Shown here: one piece after another, positions 1 to 5,208 of the stretch | How the letters are laid out: every line of letters begins with the position of its first letter | Position numbering within the stretch: the stretch's first letter is position 1 | Notes under the pieces: generated by a model | What the model saw: only the letters and a program-made list of their open reading frames with translations | What the model was told of the DNA's origin: nothing | Databases searched by the model: none | Made by a program: the position numbers and the translations under genes | NCBI GenBank assembly: GCA_947177005.1 | Contig: CAMWSZ010000228.1 | Span: 1 to 5,569 of the forward strand | Source: an uncultured Clostridia bacterium | GTDB lineage: Bacteria > Bacillota > Clostridia > Oscillospirales > Oscillospiraceae | Length of the DNA: 5,569 nt | Direction: 5' to 3'

Positions 1-2
1 CG

Positions 3-2207
3 TTCTATGAGCTGATGGCTTCTGGAAAATTCTTTCCCGGCGGACGAACAATGTCCAACAGCGGTATCGGCACACAGCTGACACTCAACAACTGTTTTGT
101 AGCTCCGCAGATTCCCGATGATCTGAACGGAATCTTTGAGACAGTAAGATTGGGGGCGCTGACTCACCAAAGAGGCGGAGGGATCGGGTATGACTTCAGC
201 GGCCTGCGTCCTTCCGGCACACCAACCTCGAACGACGCCATTGCATCCGGTCCGGTTTCATTCGCCAATGTATTTAATGCACAGACGGCAACAATTCTGC
301 AAGGAAACCGGTGCGGGGCCAATATGGGTGTTTTGAATGTGTACCATCCGGATATTGAGGCTTTTATTACTGCAAAGTCGTATGAGGCTGGTATTTTGAA
401 CCACTTCAATCTTTCGGTTATGGTCGATGACAAGTTCATGGAGGCGGCTCAGGAACGGCGCGAGATCACATTACACTGGCCTGTCTATGATGAGTATGGG
501 CATATCGAAGAAGATCCGGCGAATTGGAAAGTCACGAAGTCGATCAATGCAGGTGATCTGTGGGACTCGATCATGCGCCATGCTTACGATAACGGTGAGC
601 CGGGCGTATTTTTCTATGACAATATGAACCAGGACAACAATCTGTGGTATGAAGAAAGCATCGTTTGTTCTAACCCATGCGCCGAATATCTTGCCGGAAC
701 GGTATTTGCAGGAGACTATGATGCTTCACAATATGGCGGGGCGTGTAATCTTGGTTCTTTGATGCTACATAAGTTCGTCGAAAATCCGTTCACAGAAAAC
801 GCAGAACTTAACCTGTACAAGCTTGCTCAGGCCGTACACACTGCTGTTAGATTTCTTGACAACATCATCGACATCAACACATTCCCGAGCGTCATCTATA
901 AAAACTATCAGCAGCGCTACCGCACGATTGGGCTTGGATACACCGGACTTGCAGACGCGCTTGTAATGCTCGGATATCAATACGATACGCAGGAAGCCCG
1001 CAGATTCGTCAGCGAAGTGACAGAGTTTATCGCATACAGCGCCTACTCCGCATCGGTAGAGCTTGCAAAGGAAAAAGGCGCTTTCCCTGGGTTCTGTAGA
1101 GAGGCTTTTACACAATCCGGTTTTCTGGAGAAGCACAGACCACCATCCTTGCTGGACTGGAATTATCTGATTGAGAATATCCAAACATACGGGATTCGGA
1201 ATGCCAAGCTGCTCTCTGTCGCACCCACCGGAACAATGTCTCTGGTGTACGGCAACAACTGCTCCAGCGGCATCGAGCCGATCTTTTCTTTGGAATACAG
1301 CAGAAAGGTCAAAATGGGAGGTCAGGGCGAGAAGGATGTCCAGATTGTCACAGTTCATGATTACGCCTATGGTCTGCATCAGAAAATGAAAGCGGATGGA
1401 TGTGAAGTGTTTGAGAATCCGCCTTTTGTGACCGCTCTCGAAATGTCGGTGGACGATCATGTCAAGATGTTGGCAGCTATCGCCTACAATGTTGATATGT
1501 CGGTATCCAAAACCATAAATGTACCGCCGGACTACCCATACGACAAATGCAAAGATATTTATGTTGAGTGCTGGAAGTCCGGAATCAAAGGCTGTACCAT
1601 CTTCCGCCCGAACGAGATACGAGAAGGCGTTCTTCTGACACACGACGATCATGTTGACGAAAATTCTGAGTGCATCACCGCCCTGGAGCGTGGAGAAATT
1701 ATTCGATGCGATGACAGTTTGGTCGGGATAAAGAAAAAACTGAATACGGGCTGCGGCTCAATGCATCTTATGGCGTGGTACGACCCGGATACACGCAATA
1801 TTATGGAGGTTTTTGTTGGCAGGGGCAGTTCGGGCGGGTGCGAGAAAAATCTGACCGCGATGACTCGCTTAATTTCTGCCGGACTGCGCGGTGGCATTCC
1901 GTTCGACTACATCGTTGACCAGCTTGACAGCTGTGGTGGGTGCAGCGCTTATCAGGCACGGCGGGTTTCTAAGCATGACACATCGCCTGGAAGCAGTTGT
2001 GCTACGGCGATTGCATTGGCATTGACAGAAATGCAGAAGCAGGTGAAAGAAGGCGTGGTAGACCCTGAATGGATTATGCCACAGACCGTCCAGGAAAAAG
2101 AGGATTCACGAATCTCTGCTCCGAAGTGCCCTGAGTGTGGCGCTGAGCTTTCTTTTGAAGGCGGATGCAATATTTGCAAGTCATGCGGCTGGAGTAAGTG
2201 CGGCTAA
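3..2207 (+). CDS. nrdJ: Adenosylcobalamin-dependent (class II) ribonucleotide reductase, 5'-truncated
   Basis: It reduces ribonucleotides to deoxyribonucleotides in the cytoplasm with a radical made from adenosylcobalamin. The frame is open from base 3 (Phe-Tyr-Glu-Leu, then Met at base 15), so the true start lies before the window and any N-terminal ATP-cone cannot be judged. Counting from the Met at base 15: Cys27 (LNNC) and Cys244 (CNLGSL) match the active-site disulfide pair; Asn220, Cys222 and Glu224 (NPCAE) match the radical-bearing catalytic site; APTGT and SSGIEP near 405-425 are family hallmarks. Around residues 578-660 lies a TSCPD domain (GCGSMH ... SCGGCSA), and the last ~26 residues form a Cys-rich zinc-ribbon-like tail ending CGWSKCG, which in this family shuttles electrons to the active site. 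All core catalytic residues are intact. It stops with TAA. The next gene encodes a likely redox partner. Class II RNR works with or without oxygen, which suits an anaerobic host. Confidence 0.96.
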   Translation, partial: FYELMASGKFFPGGRTMSNSGIGTQLTLNNCFVAPQIPDDLNGIFETVRLGALTHQRGGGIGYDFSGLRPSGTPTSNDAIASGPVSFANVFNAQTATILQGNRCGANMGVLNVYHPDIEAFITAKSYEAGILNHFNLSVMVDDKFMEAAQERREITLHWPVYDEYGHIEEDPANWKVTKSINAGDLWDSIMRHAYDNGEPGVFFYDNMNQDNNLWYEESIVCSNPCAEYLAGTVFAGDYDASQYGGACNLGSLMLHKFVENPFTENAELNLYKLAQAVHTAVRFLDNIIDINTFPSVIYKNYQQRYRTIGLGYTGLADALVMLGYQYDTQEARRFVSEVTEFIAYSAYSASVELAKEKGAFPGFCREAFTQSGFLEKHRPPSLLDWNYLIENIQTYGIRNAKLLSVAPTGTMSLVYGNNCSSGIEPIFSLEYSRKVKMGGQGEKDVQIVTVHDYAYGLHQKMKADGCEVFENPPFVTALEMSVDDHVKMLAAIAYNVDMSVSKTINVPPDYPYDKCKDIYVECWKSGIKGCTIFRPNEIREGVLLTHDDHVDENSECITALERGEIIRCDDSLVGIKKKLNTGCGSMHLMAWYDPDTRNIMEVFVGRGSSGGCEKNLTAMTRLISAGLRGGIPFDYIVDQLDSCGGCSAYQARRVSKHDTSPGSSCATAIALALTEMQKQVKEGVVDPEWIMPQTVQEKEDSRISAPKCPECGAELSFEGGCNICKSCGWSKCG

Positions 2208-2215
2208 TACATAAA

Positions 2216-2241
2216 GCGGCGGGGATATACCACCCCGCCGT
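2216..2241 (+). other. GC-only RNA hairpin between nrdJ and the Fe-S gene
   Basis: CGGCGGGG (2217-2224) pairs perfectly with CCCCGCCG (2233-2240) around an 8-base loop, extended by a G-U pair and an A-U pair. It begins 9 bases after the nrdJ stop. No U-tract follows (TTCACGTTC), so it is not a good intrinsic terminator. It more likely protects the nrdJ mRNA 3' end, or partly attenuates transcription into the next gene, whose ribosome binding site begins 15 bases further on. That role is inferred. Confidence 0.7.
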
Positions 2242-2266
2242 TCACGTTCAAATTTAAGGAGGCATA

Positions 2267-2464
2267 ATGAGCATTCTTATAAACCCCAATAAAGAATTTG
2301 CTGAGGAAATGCTCGAAAGAATAAAAGTTAATGATGGATACTGCCCGTGCTCTCTGGTTAAAGTACCAGATTTGAAATGTATATGCAGAGAATTTCGGGA
2401 AACAGATGAAGGGTTCTGTCACTGTGGGCTATACTTCAAGCAAAAGGACGAGGTCAACCTATGA
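2267..2464 (+). CDS. Small ferredoxin:thioredoxin-reductase-like iron-sulfur protein
   Basis: A 65-aa protein with three Cys-x-Cys pairs: CPC (26/28), CIC (38/40) and CHC (51/53), followed by GLYFK. This order matches the catalytic beta chain of ferredoxin:thioredoxin reductase. There, one Cys of the first pair and one of the last form the redox disulfide, and the other four bind a [4Fe-4S] cluster. By analogy Cys28/Cys53 would be redox-active and Cys26, 38, 40 and 51 cluster ligands. The spacings (9 and 10 residues) are shorter and longer than the plant/cyanobacterial 16 and 8, so this is a compact variant, such as occurs in phages and Clostridia. The start is fixed by AAGGAGG at 2256-2262, 4 bases before ATG. 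Its place directly after nrdJ suggests it passes electrons to the reductase or to a thioredoxin serving it; this is inferred. The stop overlaps the next start (ATGA). Confidence 0.85.
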   Translation: MSILINPNKEFAEEMLERIKVNDGYCPCSLVKVPDLKCICREFRETDEGFCHCGLYFKQKDEVNL

Positions 2465-2709
2465 CGTGCTGGGAAAAATTTCTAACGCCACAAGTAGAGA
2501 TAGACGAAGAGTTCAATGAGACTCATCTGACATATCAATGCAGCATAAATCACAAGATTATGAGAGTTTACTACAACAACGATGATAAATTAGAACACCA
2601 ATATGTTTCAAATATTGCTAAAGCAGTACTTCCTGTGTGTCTGTCTTGTACTCGAAGGCAACAGGACGTCCACAATGGCACTAACCACTCAGAAGATATT
2701 GGTTTTTAA
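2461..2709 (+). CDS. Hypothetical protein, 82 aa, translationally coupled to the Fe-S gene
   Basis: I do not recognise this protein. Its ATG overlaps the TGA of the preceding gene (ATGA), and GAGGT at 2450-2454 sits 6 bases upstream, so coupled translation is likely and the start is well supported. The first ~50 residues are acidic and polar (VEIDEEFNET, NNDDKLEHQ) and look like a soluble protein; no membrane segment or signal peptide is seen. The last ~30 residues are less protein-like and lie antisense to a probable zinc-ribbon gene on the other strand (2618-2860). The reading frame may therefore overrun its original end, or the two genes truly overlap tail to tail. It stops with TAA. Confidence 0.55.
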   Translation: MTCWEKFLTPQVEIDEEFNETHLTYQCSINHKIMRVYYNNDDKLEHQYVSNIAKAVLPVCLSCTRRQQDVHNGTNHSEDIGF

Positions 2710-2860
2710 CTTTGGTTCTCCGTTCTTTCAACACAACGAAATCCCCGTAATCTGCGGTATCATACGTTGTTGGCGAACCTCTAAGCGACTCTTCAACTTG
2801 GCAAATCCAGTCAAATTTTGTACCACAATCTTTACAAGTAAATTCTCCGCGAAATTCCAT
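2618..2860 (-). CDS. Zinc-ribbon-like small protein, interrupted by an in-frame TAG
   Basis: Read on the - strand from ATG at 2860, this gives a 59-aa product starting MEFRGEFTCKDCG, then a TAG at 2683-2681. Reading on in the same frame gives CHCGRPVAFEYKTDTQ and two Leu before a second TAG at 2620-2618. The CKDC pair (Cys9, Cys12) and the CHC after the TAG (positions 61-63) would make one metal-binding ribbon of ~80 residues, so the intact gene probably ran through the first TAG. The start is supported by GAGGTG (2870-2865), 4 bases upstream, and by a TATAAT (2882-2877). The gene is convergent with the 82-aa gene, overlapping it by ~92 bases, and divergent from dUTPase. Function is unknown; metal binding is inferred from the cysteines. 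Alternatively only the 59-aa product is made, or the frame is not a gene. Confidence 0.55.
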
Positions 2861-2876
2861 AGCGCACCTCAAAAAA

Positions 2877-2882
2877 ATTATA
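2877..2882 (-). promoter_or_regulatory. Possible -10 element for the - strand zinc-ribbon gene
   Basis: On the - strand this is a perfect TATAAT, placed so that transcription would start near 2870, about 10 bases before the ATG at 2860 and next to its GAGGTG ribosome binding site. The hexamer 17 bases upstream (AGTTTT) is a poor -35, so the call rests mainly on the -10. Confidence 0.35.
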
Positions 2883-2906
2883 CAAGCATAATATCACAGA
2901 AAACTG

Positions 2907-2913
2907 AAGGAGG
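2907..2913 (+). promoter_or_regulatory. Ribosome binding site that fixes the dUTPase start at 2918
   Basis: AAGGAGG lies 4 bases before ATG 2918, the same sequence and spacing as for the Fe-S gene at 2267. No comparable site precedes the downstream ATG at 2969. This identifies 2918 as the original start and therefore places the TAG at 2954 inside the gene. Confidence 0.85.
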
Positions 2914-2917
2914 CAAT

Positions 2918-3460
2918 ATGCAAGTAGGAAGATTTCAAAAAGTCAGTTTCGAGTAGTTCTATCAGGCAATGGCCGACAGTGTTTCCAAAGAAGATAAAGA
3001 CTACGCCGCGTCTGCCGAGTTTGTGAGCTATATACACGAACTGTACGATAAGCTGGAGCTGCCGACGCGGGCAACCAGCGGTTCCGCCGGGTATGATTTC
3101 AAAGCGCCGTTTGGATTTGAGTTAGCGCCGGGAGACAGTGTAAAAATTCCCACTGGCATCCGGGCAAAAATTGATGAGGGCTGGTGGCTTGGGTGCCTGC
3201 CGCGCAGCGGACTTGGTTTCAAATACCGGATGCAGCTTGATAACACGCTGGGCGTGATCGACAGCGATTACTACTACTCTGACAACGAAGGCCACATCTT
3301 TATCAAACTGACAAACGACAGTAAGGATGGTAAAAGTGTGCGTGTACGGGCCGGGAATGGCTTTGCACAGGCTGTCTTTATCCCCTATGGAATTACATAT
3401 GATGACCGGGCGACTGCTGTCAGAAACGGCGGAATGGGCTCTACAGACGCAGTGAAATAA
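2918..3460 (+). CDS. dut: dUTPase, with an in-frame TAG at codon 13
   Basis: It hydrolyses dUTP to dUMP and pyrophosphate, keeping uracil out of DNA and feeding dTTP synthesis; the family is a homotrimer. Counting from the Met at 2969, the five motifs are in order: I, ATSGSAGYDF (35-44); II, PRSGLG (78-83); III, NTLGVIDSDYY (92-102); IV, GNGFAQAVFIPY; V, RNGGMGST near the C-terminus. Motif V has Met where the uracil-stacking Phe is usual. The strong ribosome binding site serves ATG 2918, giving MQVGRFQKVSFE, TAG (2954-2956), then FYQAMAD. Relatives I recall begin much like this, with Gln at the interrupted place (KVSFEQF). The uninterrupted frame is 2969-3460 (163 aa, all catalytic motifs present), so activity could survive through restart at 2969, 12 bases after the TAG, or through amber suppression. 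The CYTH gene follows 14 bases downstream. Family identity is certain; whether full-length protein is made is not. Confidence 0.93.
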
Positions 3461-3474
3461 TAAGGAGGATGCCG

Positions 3475-3960
3475 ATGACTAATCAGTTTACAGAAATCGA
3501 GAGAAAGTTTTTGCTCGAATCTTTCCCTGACGACCTTCCCTTAATAAAGGAGTTCCAGGTTTTTCAAGCCTATTTGTCTATCAACCCAGAAGTTAGAATC
3601 AGACGCAATGTGGAGGACGGCCAAGATGCTGCATACTTCCTGGCGATTAAATCCGGCGGCAAGTTAGTTCGTCAAGAAGTTGAGCTTCATATCTCAAAGG
3701 AGCACTTCTACGCTTTGGCAGAAATGATTACTCAGCCGTTTATTATAAAGGACTTCCGCAGATACCAGCTCCCAGGTGGACTGGAGTTGGAATGCTCCTA
3801 TGTGGACAAAGGGCGCGGCACTGAGTTTATGTATGCTGAGGTTGAATTCCCAAGTGTCCAGGCCGCTGAGGACTTTGTTCCGCTTCCTAATTTTACAGCC
3901 GATGTCACTAACGACTCTTCCTACAAAATGAAGAACTTCTGGAAACGGACTCGCGGTTGA
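3475..3960 (+). CDS. CYTH-domain (triphosphate tunnel) phosphohydrolase
   Basis: A 161-aa single-domain protein of the CYTH superfamily, which includes class IV adenylate cyclase, thiamine triphosphatase and inorganic triphosphatase. These enzymes bind a triphosphate inside a beta tunnel with divalent metal. The signature ExExK is present as Glu7-Ile-Glu9-Arg-Lys11. Other tunnel residues follow in order: VRIRRN (40-45), Lys59 in FLAIKS, RQEVEL (66-71), Lys92/Arg95-96, ELEC (104-107) and AEVEF (121-125), so it looks catalytically intact. The start is ATG 3475, 6 bases after AAGGAGG (3462-3468). An in-frame ATG at 3469 abuts that site and is too close to be used. It lies 14 bases after dUTPase, suggesting one transcript. 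The substrate cannot be read from the sequence. Tripolyphosphate or a nucleoside triphosphate would fit the context; cyclase activity is less likely for an element-borne gene. Confidence 0.88.
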   Translation: MTNQFTEIERKFLLESFPDDLPLIKEFQVFQAYLSINPEVRIRRNVEDGQDAAYFLAIKSGGKLVRQEVELHISKEHFYALAEMITQPFIIKDFRRYQLPGGLELECSYVDKGRGTEFMYAEVEFPSVQAAEDFVPLPNFTADVTNDSSYKMKNFWKRTRG

Positions 3961-4010
3961 TAAAAAGCTGGTTTTATCCCAATTAGAACAAACAATCTGG
4001 AGGTAATTTG

Positions 4011-4487
4011 ATGACAGAAGAAACAAAACGCGTGATGTTCAGCAGCGAAAAAAGCGACTGGGAAACTCCTCAAACCTTATTCGACGAGTTAAATAGGCAT
4101 TATCACTTTACGCTGGATGCCGCCGCGTCCCACACAAACCATAAAGTAGAACGGTATTTTACCGCAGAAGATGATGGACTTGCTCAGGATTGGGGTGGCG
4201 AAACCGTTTTCTGCAATCCGCCATACGGAAACAAAGAAACCGGCCTCTGGACAAAAAAGTGTTTTGAAGAAGCTCAGAAACCTGGGACAATCGTTGTCCT
4301 TCTCATTCCGGCGAGGACCGATAGAGCGTCATTCCACGATTATATCTACAACAAGCCCGGCGTGTCGATCCGATTTCTGAGAGGAAGACTTGCGTTTGAG
4401 GTTGGCGGAGAACCTATTCGGGATAAATCAGGTGCTGCGGTAAATGCTCCGTTTCCAAGCATGATCGTTGAGTTTAGAAGTACATAA
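4011..4487 (+). CDS. Phage-type DNA N6-adenine methyltransferase
   Basis: A 158-aa protein resembling the phage DNA N-6-adenine-methyltransferase (Dam_phage) family, which moves a methyl group from S-adenosylmethionine to adenine in DNA. The catalytic motif IV is NPPY at residues 69-72 (in VFCNPPYG). It is preceded by the typical opening WETPQTLFDELN (17-28) and LDAAAS (35-40), and followed by VVLLIPARTD. The length suits this compact family. GGAGGT at 3999-4004, 6 bases upstream, selects ATG 4011 over a TTG at 4008. No restriction endonuclease gene is adjacent, so it is probably a solitary methylase used for anti-restriction or replication control; that role is inferred and the recognition site cannot be predicted. 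Transcription should end at the terminator 25 bases after its TAA. Confidence 0.92.
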   Translation: MTEETKRVMFSSEKSDWETPQTLFDELNRHYHFTLDAAASHTNHKVERYFTAEDDGLAQDWGGETVFCNPPYGNKETGLWTKKCFEEAQKPGTIVVLLIPARTDRASFHDYIYNKPGVSIRFLRGRLAFEVGGEPIRDKSGAAVNAPFPSMIVEFRST

Positions 4488-4511
4488 ATTAAAGGCAATC
4501 GACACAACGGC

Positions 4512-4540
4512 AAGGGCTGGCGTAATGCCAGCCCTTTTTT
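4512..4540 (+). terminator. Strong rho-independent terminator
   Basis: GGGCTGGC (4514-4521), a five-base loop GTAAT, and GCCAGCCC (4527-4534) form a perfect 8-bp stem, extended by two A-U pairs and followed by six T (4535-4540). It ends the methyltransferase transcript. The opposite strand has no U-tract after the stem, so it should stop the - strand gene (stop at 4543) only weakly, if at all. Confidence 0.95.
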
Positions 4541-4542
4541 CG

Positions 4543-4668
4543 TCATTCTTTTTCTTTGTCCTCTTTTTGAAAGCAATCAGGACATACAGGATTACCTGCA
4601 TCGTTAATCTGATATTCAATAGCGGGAAACTCTTTTCCGCACACCGGACAGGTCATCATTTCGGCCAT
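4543..4668 (-). CDS. 41-aa zinc-ribbon protein
   Basis: Read on the - strand, ATG at 4668 to TGA at 4543-4545 gives a 41-aa protein with MTCPVCGKEF (residues 5-14) and VCPDCF (28-33), i.e. two CxxC pairs 18 residues apart, plus a charged Lys/Glu tail. Four cysteines so spaced are typical of a single zinc ribbon. Function is unknown; small ribbon proteins in phages and mobile elements may bind nucleic acid or a host protein, but nothing here decides this. It is supported as a gene by its own near-consensus promoter 31 bases upstream and by its stop lying 3 bases from the terminator. The ribosome binding site is weak (GAG within CGAGATATTTTC), so ATG at 4659 or 4656 remain possible starts. Confidence 0.72.
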   Translation of the reverse strand: MAEMMTCPVCGKEFPAIEYQINDAGNPVCPDCFQKEDKEKE

Positions 4669-4688
4669 GAAAATATCTCGTTTCAATA

Positions 4689-4717
4689 TTGTTTCATCAT
4701 TATATACGAAATAAAAT
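4689..4717 (+). promoter_or_regulatory. Probable promoter for the 115-aa gene
   Basis: TTGTTT (4689-4694), a 17-base spacer and TAAAAT (4712-4717) lie just upstream of ATG 4738. The -10 matches consensus in five of six bases; the -35 is weaker. The preceding + strand transcript ends at the terminator at 4512-4540, so this gene needs its own promoter. It overlaps the opposing - strand promoter. Confidence 0.5.
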
Positions 4718-4727
4718 CATTAGTCAA
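4699..4727 (-). promoter_or_regulatory. Near-consensus sigma-A promoter for the 41-aa zinc-ribbon gene
   Basis: On the - strand TTGACT (4727-4722), a 17-base spacer and a perfect TATAAT (4704-4699) form a strong vegetative promoter. Transcription should start near 4692, leaving a leader of about 24 bases before ATG 4668. Confidence 0.82.
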
Positions 4728-4737
4728 GGATGTAAAA

Positions 4738-5085
4738 ATGAAGAATTACAATGAATGTCTAATAGATCAAGAAGTTCTTCCGCTTGTGAGATTTTTTAAC
4801 AAGACCGGACTTACGACCTCTATGTCATGTCAAGGACACAACAAAACAAATATGTCTATGCTCTGGATCGAATTCGATAGATCGGTAACCAGTGAAGACA
4901 TCATTAAATTTCAGCGTGACCACACAAATCAGTATGGCGGTTTTTGCTGCAACGGACGCTTTGTTATGAGAATTCTAGCAAATACAACAGGTGTTGAGTA
5001 CAGCTACCAATATATGGCCGCAACGATTGAGGCTGCAAAGGAAGATTTAGAAAGGTGGGAGAAAAATTCCAAAGATACACCATAA
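4738..5085 (+). CDS. Conserved-looking hypothetical protein with SCQGH motif, 115 aa
   Basis: I cannot name this protein. From ATG 4738 it reads as a soluble ~115-aa polypeptide with a predicted alpha/beta mix: an opening with LPLVRFFN, then GLTTSMSCQGHN (24-35) and MLWIEFD (41-47), then GGFCCNGRF (67-75) and a charged C-terminal helix. The Ser-Cys-x-Gly-His motif recalls the SCxGH found in TYW3-type wybutosine proteins, but the resemblance is short and no homology is claimed. Cys31, His34, Cys70 and Cys71 could bind metal. AAGGA at 4726-4730, 7 bases upstream, sets the start. The frame stays open back to 4468, but that extension crosses the terminator and the - strand gene and is not coding. 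It lies between the 41-aa gene (divergent) and the integrase (same strand, 112 bases on), so it may be an element-maintenance gene; that is a guess from position. Confidence 0.75.
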   Translation: MKNYNECLIDQEVLPLVRFFNKTGLTTSMSCQGHNKTNMSMLWIEFDRSVTSEDIIKFQRDHTNQYGGFCCNGRFVMRILANTTGVEYSYQYMAATIEAAKEDLERWEKNSKDTP

Positions 5086-5120
5086 TATGCCATCCTATAA
5101 GCTAAATCCCAAAAAGTCTC

Positions 5121-5149
5121 TTGAAAAGAGCAGCGGTAAAAGGTATAAT
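5121..5149 (+). promoter_or_regulatory. Near-consensus sigma-A promoter for the integrase
   Basis: TTGAAA (5121-5126), a 17-base spacer and a perfect TATAAT (5144-5149). Transcription should start near 5156, giving a leader of about 42 bases before ATG 5198. A short dyad, CTCTT-GAA-AAGAG (5118-5130), overlaps the -35 and might be an operator. Confidence 0.83.
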
Positions 5150-5165
5150 AAATCCGTTGGTAGTT

Positions 5166-5208
5166 TGGCTTGCCAGCTTAAGGAGGTTACAGTTGATATG
5201 GCAAGCCA
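5166..5208 (+). repeat. Perfect 10-bp inverted repeat bracketing the integrase ribosome binding site and start
   Basis: TGGCTTGCCA (5166-5175) and its exact reverse complement TGGCAAGCCA (5199-5208) are separated by 23 bases. The AAGGAGG ribosome binding site (5180-5186) is in the gap, and the second arm begins at the T of the ATG start codon. In RNA the arms could form a hairpin that hides the start codon. In DNA each arm is itself a near-palindrome (TGGC, two bases, GCCA), so the pair, 33 bp apart or about three helical turns, could be operators for a dimeric regulator. Confidence 0.8.

Noticed and set aside
765..1652. 295-codon open frame on the - strand inside nrdJ
   Set aside because: It is fully antisense to a gene with every class II reductase motif; the translation has no recognisable domain and is a shadow of that gene.
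2558..2617. Further extension of the - strand ribbon gene past its second TAG to TAA 2558-2560
   Set aside because: The added residues (QYLKHIGVL...) are antisense to the credible middle of the 82-aa gene and carry no motif; the second TAG looks like the real end.
2603..2956. 117-codon + strand frame ending at the TAG
   Set aside because: Only its last 13 codons (from ATG 2918) are plausible; the rest is antisense to the - strand ribbon gene and has no ribosome binding site at 2603. Those last codons are the dUTPase N-terminus.
3469..3474. Earlier ATG for the CYTH gene
   Set aside because: It directly abuts AAGGAGG with no spacing; ATG 3475 has the normal 6-base gap.
4468..4737. Long N-terminal extension of the 115-aa gene
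   Set aside because: It would cross the end of the methyltransferase, a perfect terminator and the - strand ribbon gene; its translation is Phe-rich noise, while ATG 4738 has a proper ribosome binding site.
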